DNA of 64,000 bases from Halanaerobium saccharolyticum subsp. saccharolyticum DSM 6643 (GTDB lineage: Bacteria; Bacillota; Halanaerobiia; Halanaerobiales; Halanaerobiaceae), in the NCBI RefSeq assembly GCF_000350165.1, contig NZ_CAUI01000010.1:1-64000 (forward strand), given 5' to 3'. The notes under the pieces were generated by a model. That model saw only the letters and a list, made by a program, of their open reading frames with translations. It did no database searches and had not been told where the DNA came from. A program made the translations under genes and the position numbers. Shown one piece after another: positions 56,200 through 63,756 of the stretch (its first letter is position 1; every line of letters starts with the position of its first letter).

Positions 56200-57201
56200 G
56201 TGATCAATATAAATATTTTAATTGTTGATGATGATCAGGACATACAAAGACTTTTAGAAAATTATTTAAAGAAATTGGAAGTTGAAAAAATTAATTTTAC
56301 AGATACTGCAGAAAAAACTTATAAATTATTAAATATTAATAATTTGAAATCTGATCCAGTAGTTGATTTAATAATTCTGGATATAGTTTTGGGAGCAGAA
56401 AATGGAATTGATATCTGTAGAAAAGTAAAGACTAATCCTGTTTATCAAGAAATTCCAATTATTATGATAACTGCTCAAAAAGAATCAGAGTATTTAAAAG
56501 ATGCTTTTGAGGCAGGAGCTATGGATTATATAAAAAAGCCAGTTAAAAAAATAGAATTTATGGTGAGAATTAATTCCGCTATTAAGTTAAGAAAAGAAAC
56601 TAAAGCAAGAATTGAAAGAGAAAAAGAACTGCTTGAACTCTCAAAAAAACTTAAAAAGATGAATCAAAAACTTGAGAAGATGGCCTTAGTAGATGGTTTA
56701 ACTAATATTTCTAATAGACGGTTATTTGATAAAACAATAAAAAAAGAATTAAAAAGAGCTAAAAGAGAAAATGATCCACTATCTTTAATTATGATAGATA
56801 TTGATAATTTTAAAGCCTATAATGATACTTACGGCCATCAACAGGGGGATCAGTGTTTAAAAGAGGTAGCTTCAGTTTTAACTGAAAACACTAAAAGGGC
56901 AGCTGATTTTGCTGCGCGTTATGGGGGAGAAGAATTTGCTGTTATTCTGCCTGATACAGCTAAAAAAGGTGCTGTAAAAATTGCAGAAGATATTAGAAAA
57001 GAAATTATGGAGCTGGAGTTGGAACATGAAAATTCTATTACAGCTGATTGTGTAACTGTCAGTTTAGGAGTTAGTAGTATTTGTACAGACCAAGAAATTG
57101 ACCAGCAGTTAGTTAATTCTTTTATTGATAAATCAGATCAAGCATTGTATCAGGCAAAAGAAAATGGAAAAAACCAGGTGGTATATCAAAAATTCGAATA
57201 A
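56200..57201 (+). CDS. Response regulator with GGDEF output domain (diguanylate cyclase)
   Basis: About 333 residues. The receiver domain covers residues 1-130 (ILIVDDDQDIQRLL; phospho-Asp in LIILDIVLGAENG; Lys in DYIKKPVKK). A coiled-coil linker runs over about 130-165, followed by a GGDEF domain (about 165-333) with intact RYGGEEFAVILPD and an RAAD inhibitory site five residues before the GGEEF motif. It should make cyclic di-GMP when phosphorylated, with product inhibition. HPt and hybrid-kinase genes follow. The start is unclear: GTG 56200 lies inside the ribosome site AAAGGTGATC, and the next in-frame candidates are ATA 56209 or ATT 56215. Confidence 0.92.
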   Translation: MININILIVDDDQDIQRLLENYLKKLEVEKINFTDTAEKTYKLLNINNLKSDPVVDLIILDIVLGAENGIDICRKVKTNPVYQEIPIIMITAQKESEYLKDAFEAGAMDYIKKPVKKIEFMVRINSAIKLRKETKARIEREKELLELSKKLKKMNQKLEKMALVDGLTNISNRRLFDKTIKKELKRAKRENDPLSLIMIDIDNFKAYNDTYGHQQGDQCLKEVASVLTENTKRAADFAARYGGEEFAVILPDTAKKGAVKIAEDIRKEIMELELEHENSITADCVTVSLGVSSICTDQEIDQQLVNSFIDKSDQALYQAKENGKNQVVYQKFE

Positions 57202-57247
57202 ATTGAGTTTAGGCTTAAATAAAAGCTGCTAGAAGGAGGCTATTAAA

Positions 57248-57553
57248 ATGGCAAAAAATGAAGTTTATATTGATTCAGATCTTGAATTTTTAATTCCACA
57301 GTTTTTAGAAAATAGAGAAGAAGATATAAAGCAGCTGGAAAAATTATTAAAAGAATCAAAGTTTGATCAAATCAGAATTATTGGCCACAGTCTAAAAGGG
57401 TCTGGTGGTGGCTATGGTTTTGATTATTTAACTAAAGTTGGGAGCCAGATTGAAAAAATGGCTGAGTTGAAAAATGAACAAAAAATTAAAAAGCTGATTT
57501 ATAAATTAAAAGATTATCTTGCTAATATAGAAATCATCTATGAAAAAAAGTAA
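57248..57553 (+). CDS. Histidine phosphotransfer (HPt) protein
   Basis: A 101-residue free-standing HPt domain. The phosphorylatable His is in IRIIGHSLKGSGGGYGFDYLTKVGSQIE (near residue 47). It has no other domain. It lies between the receiver-GGDEF gene and the hybrid kinase gene, so it probably carries phosphate from the kinase's receiver domains to the diguanylate cyclase. The start is ATG with AGAAGGAGG upstream. Confidence 0.92.
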   Translation: MAKNEVYIDSDLEFLIPQFLENREEDIKQLEKLLKESKFDQIRIIGHSLKGSGGGYGFDYLTKVGSQIEKMAELKNEQKIKKLIYKLKDYLANIEIIYEKK

Positions 57554-57566
57554 AAGGAGGGATATT

Positions 57567-60344
57567 TTGCCTAAATTTAATTTAGAAAAAGAATATGAGA
57601 TAGTCTTTAATAATACACAAGATGCACTTTTTATAATAGAAGTAGATGAAAATAAAAATTTTCGATTTCTTAAACTAAATCCTACTCACGAGAATTTAAC
57701 AGGCATGAGAACAGAAGAGATTGCAGGTAAAACACCTGTAGAAGTTCTTGGAGTAGAAACAGGTAATGCAGTAAGAAAGCGTTATCAAAAATGTCTTGAT
57801 AAAAAAGAAACTATTACTTACGAGGAAGTCTTAAATTTACCTAGTGGTAAAAAAGTATGGTCGACTAAATTAAGTCCCGTTTTAAAAAATGGTGAAGTTA
57901 CACATATTGTAGGTAGTGCACGTAATATCTCGGAAAGAAAAAAGCTTGAAGAAGAAAAAAAAGAACTTAGCAGAAGATATAAACTAGCTACTAGCGCTGC
58001 TGAAATAGGTGTCTGGAAGTTAGATGTAGAAAATGATGAATTAATTTGGGATGAATATATGCTAAAAATTTACGAGATTGAAAATGATGATCAATATAGT
58101 TATGAAAGTTGGACTGAGCATATTTATTATCAAGATCGAGAAGAGACTTCTAAAAAATTTAAGCAGGCAGTAGAGAATAATGAGATCTTTGACCATGAAT
58201 TTAGAATAAAAACAGATGCTGGTAGTTTTAAATATATTAAAGCTTATGGGAAACCAGTTTTAGATGACCAGGGTAATGTAACTGAAGCAATAGGTGTTAA
58301 TTTTGATATTACTGAAAGAAAAAAATATGAAAAGAAATTTAAAAAAATTTTTGATGAAACATTATTTGGTGTAGCTTTGATTAATCCAGAAACAGCTAAA
58401 GCAGTTGAGTTTAATAATACTGTTTGTGAGATGCTTGGCTATACTAAAAAAGAATTTGCTGAACTTAAAATAGAGGATTACGAAATTTTAGATAATAAGG
58501 ATTTAATTTATAATAAATTAGATAGGATAAGAAAAGGTGAGAAATTAGAGTTTGAAACAAAACACAGGAAAAAAGATGGAACAACAATAGATGTATTAAT
58601 AAGAGGAAGTGCTATTAACTTAGACGGTAGAAATTTAGCCCAAATTGTCTATGTTGATATAAGCGAAAAAGTCGAAGCACTGAAAAAGTTAGAAGAATAT
58701 TCGAAAGAGTTAAAGTTAAGAAATATTGAATTAAAGCAAGCTCGCGATAAGGCTAAAGAGGCTTCAAAAGCAAAATCAGAGTTTTTATCAACAATGAGTC
58801 ATGAAATTAGAACTCCAATGAATTCGATAATTGGAATGGCAGAACTGCTGCAGGATACTAATTTAAGTGAGCAGCAGAAAAAATATGTTAATATCTTTCA
58901 AAATTCTGGAGAAAGTTTATTGACTTTAATTAATGATATTCTTGATCTATCAAAAATAGAAGCTGGTAAGGTAGAGCTAGAAAATAAAGAATTCAATCTG
59001 ATAAATATAGTTGAAAATGTTGCAGAAATGATTTCGGTTAGAGCTTATAAAAAAGGTCTAGAAATGCCTCTAAGAATTTCATCTGCAGTACCAGAATGTG
59101 TAATTGGTGACCCAGAGCGCTTAAGACAAGTTTTAATTAATTTGTTGGGGAATGCTGTTAAATTTACTGAAAGTGGTCAGATTTTTTTAGATTTGAGAAT
59201 CGATACTGATTTTGAAGAAAAAGGTAAAAATAAAGTGATTTTTGCAGTTAAAGATACAGGGATTGGGATAGCGGAAGCAAAACAAAAGCAGATATTTGAT
59301 AGTTTTACTCAGGCTGATGCCTCAAGCACCCGCAAGTATGGTGGTACAGGACTGGGACTAACTATTTCTAAGCAGTTAGTAGAAATAATGGGAGGAGAGA
59401 TATGGCTTAGAAGTAGTCTAGAACTTGGCAGCACCTTTTATTTTTCTTTGCCATTTGAAATTCCAAATAATAATTTTGATAAGCAAAAAGATAAAGCATT
59501 ACAATTTAATGATTTGAGAATTTTAACTGTGGATGATAATCCAACTAATATTTTTATTCTTAAAGAAATACTAGCTGATAAAGGTGCTGAAGTTGGTACT
59601 GCAAGAAGTGGGGAAGAGGCAGTAGAAGCTGTTGCAGAAAGTATAAAATCTAAAAATCCTTATCAGATTATTTTAATGGATAACTTTATGCCAGAAAAAA
59701 ATGGTTTGAAGACTGCAGAAGAAATTAGAAACAAATTTAGTTTAAATAATTTACAAATAATAATTATATCTTCGGATTTTGAAAACAAATATTTGGCCCA
59801 AAATAAATGTTTTATTGATGATTATATGATGAAACCTATTCGAAAAAAAGATTTATTTGATCTGCTTGAAAAGGCTGCTGGTAGAATTTACAATCAAAAA
59901 AAAGAAAAAAATATTATAAAGAGTCAACTTGATGAGAAGAAAACTATAATTGATACATCTGATCATAAAAGCAAAAAACTACTTGTAGTAGAAGATAATC
60001 CGGATAATCGCTTTTTAATTAGAGCCTTTTTAGAAAAAAAAGATTATTTATTTGAAATGGCTGAAAATGGTCTTGAAGCTTTAGATAAATTTAATAATAA
60101 TAGTTATGACCTTATTTTAATGGATATCCAAATGCCTAAGATGAATGGTTATCAAGCAATAAATAAAATTAGAGAATTAGAAATAGAAAATAAACTTAAA
60201 AAAACTAAAGTGATTGCACTAACAGCATATGCTTTAGATTCTGATAAAGATAGATCTCTGAGTGAAGGATTTGATGATCATTTGACTAAACCAATAAAAA
60301 AAGATAAATTATTTTCAATGATAGATAAATATTTAAAATACTAA
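57567..60344 (+). CDS. Soluble hybrid sensor histidine kinase with three PAS domains and two receiver domains
   Basis: About 925 residues. Three PAS/PAC units (about 8-130, 135-255, 262-380), a coiled coil, a HisKA domain with phospho-His in STMSHEIRTPMNSIIGMAELL (near 413), an HATPase domain (LINLLGNAVKFTESG; DTGIGIAEAKQ; GTGLGLTISKQLVEIMGG), receiver 1 (LTVDDNPTNIFIL; Asp in IILMDNFMPEKNG) and receiver 2 (LLVVEDNPDNRFLIR; Asp in LILMDIQMPKMNGY). No membrane segment is visible, so it senses a cytoplasmic signal. I place the start at TTG 57567, behind AAAGGAGGG; the ATG 57540 lies upstream of that site. It forms a phosphorelay with the HPt and GGDEF proteins. Confidence 0.93.
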   Translation: MPKFNLEKEYEIVFNNTQDALFIIEVDENKNFRFLKLNPTHENLTGMRTEEIAGKTPVEVLGVETGNAVRKRYQKCLDKKETITYEEVLNLPSGKKVWSTKLSPVLKNGEVTHIVGSARNISERKKLEEEKKELSRRYKLATSAAEIGVWKLDVENDELIWDEYMLKIYEIENDDQYSYESWTEHIYYQDREETSKKFKQAVENNEIFDHEFRIKTDAGSFKYIKAYGKPVLDDQGNVTEAIGVNFDITERKKYEKKFKKIFDETLFGVALINPETAKAVEFNNTVCEMLGYTKKEFAELKIEDYEILDNKDLIYNKLDRIRKGEKLEFETKHRKKDGTTIDVLIRGSAINLDGRNLAQIVYVDISEKVEALKKLEEYSKELKLRNIELKQARDKAKEASKAKSEFLSTMSHEIRTPMNSIIGMAELLQDTNLSEQQKKYVNIFQNSGESLLTLINDILDLSKIEAGKVELENKEFNLINIVENVAEMISVRAYKKGLEMPLRISSAVPECVIGDPERLRQVLINLLGNAVKFTESGQIFLDLRIDTDFEEKGKNKVIFAVKDTGIGIAEAKQKQIFDSFTQADASSTRKYGGTGLGLTISKQLVEIMGGEIWLRSSLELGSTFYFSLPFEIPNNNFDKQKDKALQFNDLRILTVDDNPTNIFILKEILADKGAEVGTARSGEEAVEAVAESIKSKNPYQIILMDNFMPEKNGLKTAEEIRNKFSLNNLQIIIISSDFENKYLAQNKCFIDDYMMKPIRKKDLFDLLEKAAGRIYNQKKEKNIIKSQLDEKKTIIDTSDHKSKKLLVVEDNPDNRFLIRAFLEKKDYLFEMAENGLEALDKFNNNSYDLILMDIQMPKMNGYQAINKIRELEIENKLKKTKVIALTAYALDSDKDRSLSEGFDDHLTKPIKKDKLFSMIDKYLKY

Positions 60345-60393
60345 TTTCATTTTATTCATAAATGGTATATCATATAAATAAGGGAGTGTTTAT

Positions 60394-60774
60394 ATGAGTT
60401 TGTTAGATGGAATTTTAGGTAATGCAGGTGAGATGGATTTAGAAAAATTGGAAAGTGAATTAGAAGAGATAATTATCGAAGGAGAAAAAATTGAAGGTGG
60501 ATATAAAGTATTAAGAGATTATTTTGTTTTTACAAACAAAAGACTTATTTTAGTTGATAAACAGGGCGTAACTGGCAAAAAAGTTGAATATCATTCAGTT
60601 CCATATAAAAATATTAGACATTTCAGTATAGAATCAGCAGGAACTTTTGATAGAGATGCAGAATTGAAATTATGGGTTGCTGGAATTACTGGTCCTCTTG
60701 AAAAAAAGTTCGGTAAAAAATCTAGTGATATATTAAAAATACAAAGGTCACTAGCTAAATATATTTTGAATTAA
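60394..60774 (+). CDS. Bacterial PH-domain protein (PF08000-type)
   Basis: A 126-residue protein resembling the bPH_1 family: IEGGYKVLRDYFVFTNKRLILVDKQG followed by KVEYHSVPYKNIRHFSIESAG and AELKLWVAG. No membrane segment or catalytic motif is visible. The function of these proteins is poorly known; membrane or protein binding is presumed from the PH fold. It ends 23 bases before the microcompartment shell gene, so the two may be co-transcribed. The start is ATG with AAGGGAG upstream. Confidence 0.85.
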   Translation: MSLLDGILGNAGEMDLEKLESELEEIIIEGEKIEGGYKVLRDYFVFTNKRLILVDKQGVTGKKVEYHSVPYKNIRHFSIESAGTFDRDAELKLWVAGITGPLEKKFGKKSSDILKIQRSLAKYILN

Positions 60775-60797
60775 AATTTATAAATGGGGTGAAAAAA

Positions 60798-61352
60798 ATG
60801 ATTGATACAATTGGATTATTAGAATTTAAAAGAATATCGTCAGGTATTGAGGCTAGTAATCAGATGATTAAGGCTGCTGATGTGGAGTTAATTAGTGCGA
60901 GATACATATGTCCGGGGAAATATATTGTTCTAATCTCTGGTGATCTTAGTGCTGTTAAATCTTCAGTTAAGGCTGGAGTTGAAGTGGCTAAAAAAGATCT
61001 TATGAAAGAACTTGTAATCCCCAAAATAAATAAAAGTTTAATTGATATAATTCAAGGTAAAAATAATGAAATTGGAGAAATTAAGGCGCTTGGTATTCTT
61101 GAATATTCAAGTATTGCTTCTGGGATTATTGCTGCTGATGCTGCTGTAAAAGCTTCTGAAATAGAATTTTTAAAAATAGTGTTGGGAATGAGAACAGCGG
61201 GGAAATCTTTAATTATTTTTACAGGTAGTATAGAAGCCTGCCAGCAGGGATTAAATGCTGCTGAATTAGCAAATAAAGATAACGAAAAGTATTTATTAGG
61301 TAAAAAATTAATTTCCTCTCCAGAAAAAAAGCTAGTGGAAAAGTTAATTTAA
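60798..61352 (+). CDS. Tandem BMC-domain shell protein, PduT-like (BMC-T)
   Basis: About 184 residues with two BMC domains (residues 4-85 and 97-180). Each starts with the BMC signature: IGLLEFKRISSGIEASNQMIKAA and LGILEYSSIASGIIAADAAVKAS. ICPGKYIVLISGDLSAV in the first domain closely matches PduT, and with the ATG 60798 start the cysteine is residue 38, the position that binds the [4Fe-4S] cluster at the PduT trimer pore. Such shell proteins normally belong to microcompartment operons, but no other shell, diol/ethanolamine or signature enzyme gene is in the window. The upstream GTG (60789) is part of the GGGGTG site. Confidence 0.9.
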   Translation: MIDTIGLLEFKRISSGIEASNQMIKAADVELISARYICPGKYIVLISGDLSAVKSSVKAGVEVAKKDLMKELVIPKINKSLIDIIQGKNNEIGEIKALGILEYSSIASGIIAADAAVKASEIEFLKIVLGMRTAGKSLIIFTGSIEACQQGLNAAELANKDNEKYLLGKKLISSPEKKLVEKLI

Positions 61353-61418
61353 GCTGAAGATAAAGATTATAATATATTAGTTTGTTTGAGACTTTGATTT
61401 TTTAGTTGGTTTTAATAG

Positions 61419-61455
61419 GTCCTCTTTTTTGTGAGATTGCCTTTGAAAAGAGGAC
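61419..61455 (+). terminator. Hairpin after the shell protein gene
   Basis: GTCCTCTTTT (61419-61428) pairs with AAAAGAGGAC (61446-61455). Only TTT follows, so as a terminator it is moderate. Confidence 0.6.
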
Positions 61456-61514
61456 TTTGGATATTATTTGAGTTATAGTGACAAGCAAAATAAAATAGTT
61501 ATTATTAGCTTCTC

Positions 61515-61543
61515 TTGACAATTATCAAAAAATTATATAGAAT
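61515..61543 (+). promoter_or_regulatory. Promoter of the lactate-dehydrogenase-type operon
   Basis: TTGACA (61515-61520), a 17-base spacer and TAGAAT (61538-61543). Transcription should start near 61550, giving a leader of about 165 bases. Confidence 0.75.
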
Positions 61544-61584
61544 AAAACATAAGTTAAAATAGTCAAAATATTTTTTTAACTTTA

Positions 61585-61597
61585 ATGGTCTGACCAT
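61585..61597 (+). promoter_or_regulatory. Palindromic operator, GntR/FadR (LldR-like) type
   Basis: ATGGTCTGACCAT (61585-61597) is a perfect palindrome around a central T. It matches the TGGTnnnACCA pattern bound by FadR-subfamily GntR regulators such as LldR, PdhR and GlcC. It lies about 35 bases downstream of the expected transcription start, a good site for a repressor that responds to lactate or glycolate. No such regulator gene is in the window. Confidence 0.65.
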
Positions 61598-61629
61598 CAT
61601 TCCTATTTTTTTTAATTAAATCATTTATA

Positions 61630-61674
61630 AAAGGAGGTATTTTTATTAATCAAGAGGATAGAATATTATTTTAG
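61630..61674 (+). other. Orphan ribosome-binding site with a nine-codon ATT frame
   Basis: AAAGGAGGT (61630-61638) is a near-perfect ribosome site, but no ATG, GTG or TTG lies at the right distance. ATT 61645 does, and opens a nine-codon frame that ends at TAG 61672. EtfB has its own site at about 61702. This is either a leader peptide with an unusual start or the remains of a lost gene. Confidence 0.35.
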
Positions 61675-61714
61675 CAGTGGGTTTGAATTTTATAATTTAA
61701 AAGGGGTGTAATAA

Positions 61715-62509
61715 TTGGAAATATTAGTTTGTGTTAAACAGGTTCCTGAAACTAAAGATGTTGAAGTAGATGAAAATGGAAATCTGATTCGTGATGGTGT
61801 TGACTCTATAATGAATCCCCATGATATGTATGCATTAGAAACAGCCTTAAGATTGAAAGCTGAGCATGGAGGAACAGTCTCAGCAATTACAATGGGGCCT
61901 CCACAATCTAAAGAGGTTATTAGAGAGGCTTATATGATGGGGGCAGATAAAGGGTATATTTTATCTGATATTAAGTTTGCGGGTGCTGATGTTTTAGCTA
62001 CTAGTTATACATTAAGTCAAGGACTTGAAGTTATCGGGCTGAAAAATGGCTATGATTTAATTATATGTGGTATGGAAAGTACAGATGGAGATACAGCACA
62101 GGTGGGACCTGCAATTGCAGAAACTTTAAAAATTCCACATGTAGCCTATGTTAGTTCAATAAAGGAGTCTAATGGGGAAAAAATTATTGTTGAAAAAGAT
62201 ATGGGAGAAACAATTGAAATTGTAGAATTTAGTTATCCCGGTTTGATTACAGTTACTAAAGAGGTAAATCAACCGCGGCTTCCATCATACAGACTTAAAC
62301 TTGATACACGTGATAGAAAAATTGAAACTCTTACTTTTGCTGATTTGCTTGATGATGATGAAAACAATTTTGGTTTAAAGGGTTCTCCAACTCAGGTAGA
62401 AAAAGTATTTCCTCCAGATGATAATATTGAAAAAGTAATGTGGACTGGAAATGGCGAAGAACTGTCAGAGAAATTATTTAATGAATTAAAGGAGTTGAAA
62501 GTTATATGA
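61715..62509 (+). CDS. etfB: Electron transfer flavoprotein beta subunit (lactate dehydrogenase complex type)
   Basis: A 264-residue EtfB. EILVCVKQVPETKDVEVDENG at the start, GTVSAITMGPPQSKEVIREAYMMGADKGYIL, DLIICGMESTDGDTAQVGPAIAETL (flavin/nucleotide site) and TVTKEVNQPRLPSYRLK are typical. Genes for EtfB, a ferredoxin-domain EtfA and a GlcD-type oxidase in this order match LctBCD of Acetobacterium, which couples lactate oxidation by NAD to oxidation of ferredoxin. The start is TTG 61715 with AAAGGGGTG upstream. It overlaps the next gene by four bases. Confidence 0.93.
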   Translation: MEILVCVKQVPETKDVEVDENGNLIRDGVDSIMNPHDMYALETALRLKAEHGGTVSAITMGPPQSKEVIREAYMMGADKGYILSDIKFAGADVLATSYTLSQGLEVIGLKNGYDLIICGMESTDGDTAQVGPAIAETLKIPHVAYVSSIKESNGEKIIVEKDMGETIEIVEFSYPGLITVTKEVNQPRLPSYRLKLDTRDRKIETLTFADLLDDDENNFGLKGSPTQVEKVFPPDDNIEKVMWTGNGEELSEKLFNELKELKVI

Positions 62510-63729
62510 GCAACTACGATATTGGTTATGTAAATTGTTCCTTATGTGAAAAATGTATTGATGCTTGTCCATTTGATGCCATTGCTGTAGTGGATGGTAA
62601 AATAAAAATGAATTCAGCCTGCAAAGCTTGTGGAATATGTGTTGATAGCTGTCCGGAAGGTCTTATTACTCCTGTTAAAGATCAGAGAGCAAGCGTTGAT
62701 AAAAGTCAATATACTGATGTTTTAGTTTTTGCAGAGCAAATTGAAGGGGAAGTACATCCGGTAACCTATGAATTAATGGGCAAAGGAAGAGAATTAGCTA
62801 ATAAAATAGATCAGGAACTTCATGTTATTTTACTTGGGCATAATTTAATGGATCAGACTGATGAAATCTTGGCACATGGTGCTGATAAAATTTATGTTTA
62901 TAACCAAAAAGCACTTCATCATTTTGATGTTCAGGCTTATGCTCGAGCATTTGAAGATTGTGTTGAAAAAACTAAGCCAACAATTATCTTAATTGGAGCA
63001 ACTCCAGTTGGTCGCTCACTCGCCCCCAGAATATCAACCAGGTTCAAAACAGGTTTAACTGCTGACTGCACCATTTTAGATGTAAGAGAAAATACAGATT
63101 TGGTTCAGACAAGACCTGCTTTTGGTGGTAATATAATGGCTAGAATTTTAACTACTAGAACCAGACCCCAGATGGCAACAATGCGCTATAAAGTTATGGA
63201 GCCAGCTGCAAAAGTTGATAATCCAACAGGGGAAATTATAAACTTTAGTGTTCCGGAAGCAGAATTAGAAACAAGATCAAATTTTATCAGCATTACTAAA
63301 AAACCTGAAGTAGAAAGTATTGAAGATGCAGATAAAATTATAGCTGTTGGTCGAGGAATAAGGGAAGAAAAAGACTTAGAGATGATCAAAGAACTTGCCG
63401 ATCTCATAGGAGCTAAAATTGGAACAACTAGACCTTTAATTGAAAAAGGATGGACCGGCCATCACCAGCAAATTGGCTTAAGTGGTAGATCAGTTAGACC
63501 AGAATTAATAATTACCTTAGGTATTTCGGGAGCAGTTCAATTTGTTGCAGGCATGAAAAGTTCAGAACATATTTTTGCGGTAAATAGTGATCCTGAGGCA
63601 AGCATTTTTAATGTGGCTCATTATGGTATGGTTGGAGATTTATATAATATTGTACCAAAATTAATTGAAAAAATTAAAAATGGAGAGAATGTATTTAAAA
63701 AAATAGAAAAAGAAGCAGTTGCAATTTAA
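62506..63729 (+). CDS. etfA: Electron transfer flavoprotein alpha subunit with N-terminal ferredoxin domain
   Basis: A 407-residue EtfA. Residues 8-60 form a 2x[4Fe-4S] ferredoxin-like domain with CSLCEKCIDACPFDAI and CKACGICVDSCPEGLI. The ETF alpha N-domain follows, and the FAD-binding C-domain is recognisable from GRGIREEKDLEMI, GTTRPLIEKGW, IGLSGRSVRPELIITLGISGAVQFVAGMKSSEHIFAVNSDPEASIF. The extra ferredoxin domain is the mark of bifurcating or lactate-dehydrogenase-linked EtfA such as LctC. It sits between etfB and the FAD-linked oxidase gene. Confidence 0.94.
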   Translation: MSNYDIGYVNCSLCEKCIDACPFDAIAVVDGKIKMNSACKACGICVDSCPEGLITPVKDQRASVDKSQYTDVLVFAEQIEGEVHPVTYELMGKGRELANKIDQELHVILLGHNLMDQTDEILAHGADKIYVYNQKALHHFDVQAYARAFEDCVEKTKPTIILIGATPVGRSLAPRISTRFKTGLTADCTILDVRENTDLVQTRPAFGGNIMARILTTRTRPQMATMRYKVMEPAAKVDNPTGEIINFSVPEAELETRSNFISITKKPEVESIEDADKIIAVGRGIREEKDLEMIKELADLIGAKIGTTRPLIEKGWTGHHQQIGLSGRSVRPELIITLGISGAVQFVAGMKSSEHIFAVNSDPEASIFNVAHYGMVGDLYNIVPKLIEKIKNGENVFKKIEKEAVAI

Positions 63730-63756
63730 AAACACTGAGTTAAAGGAGGAAAATTG

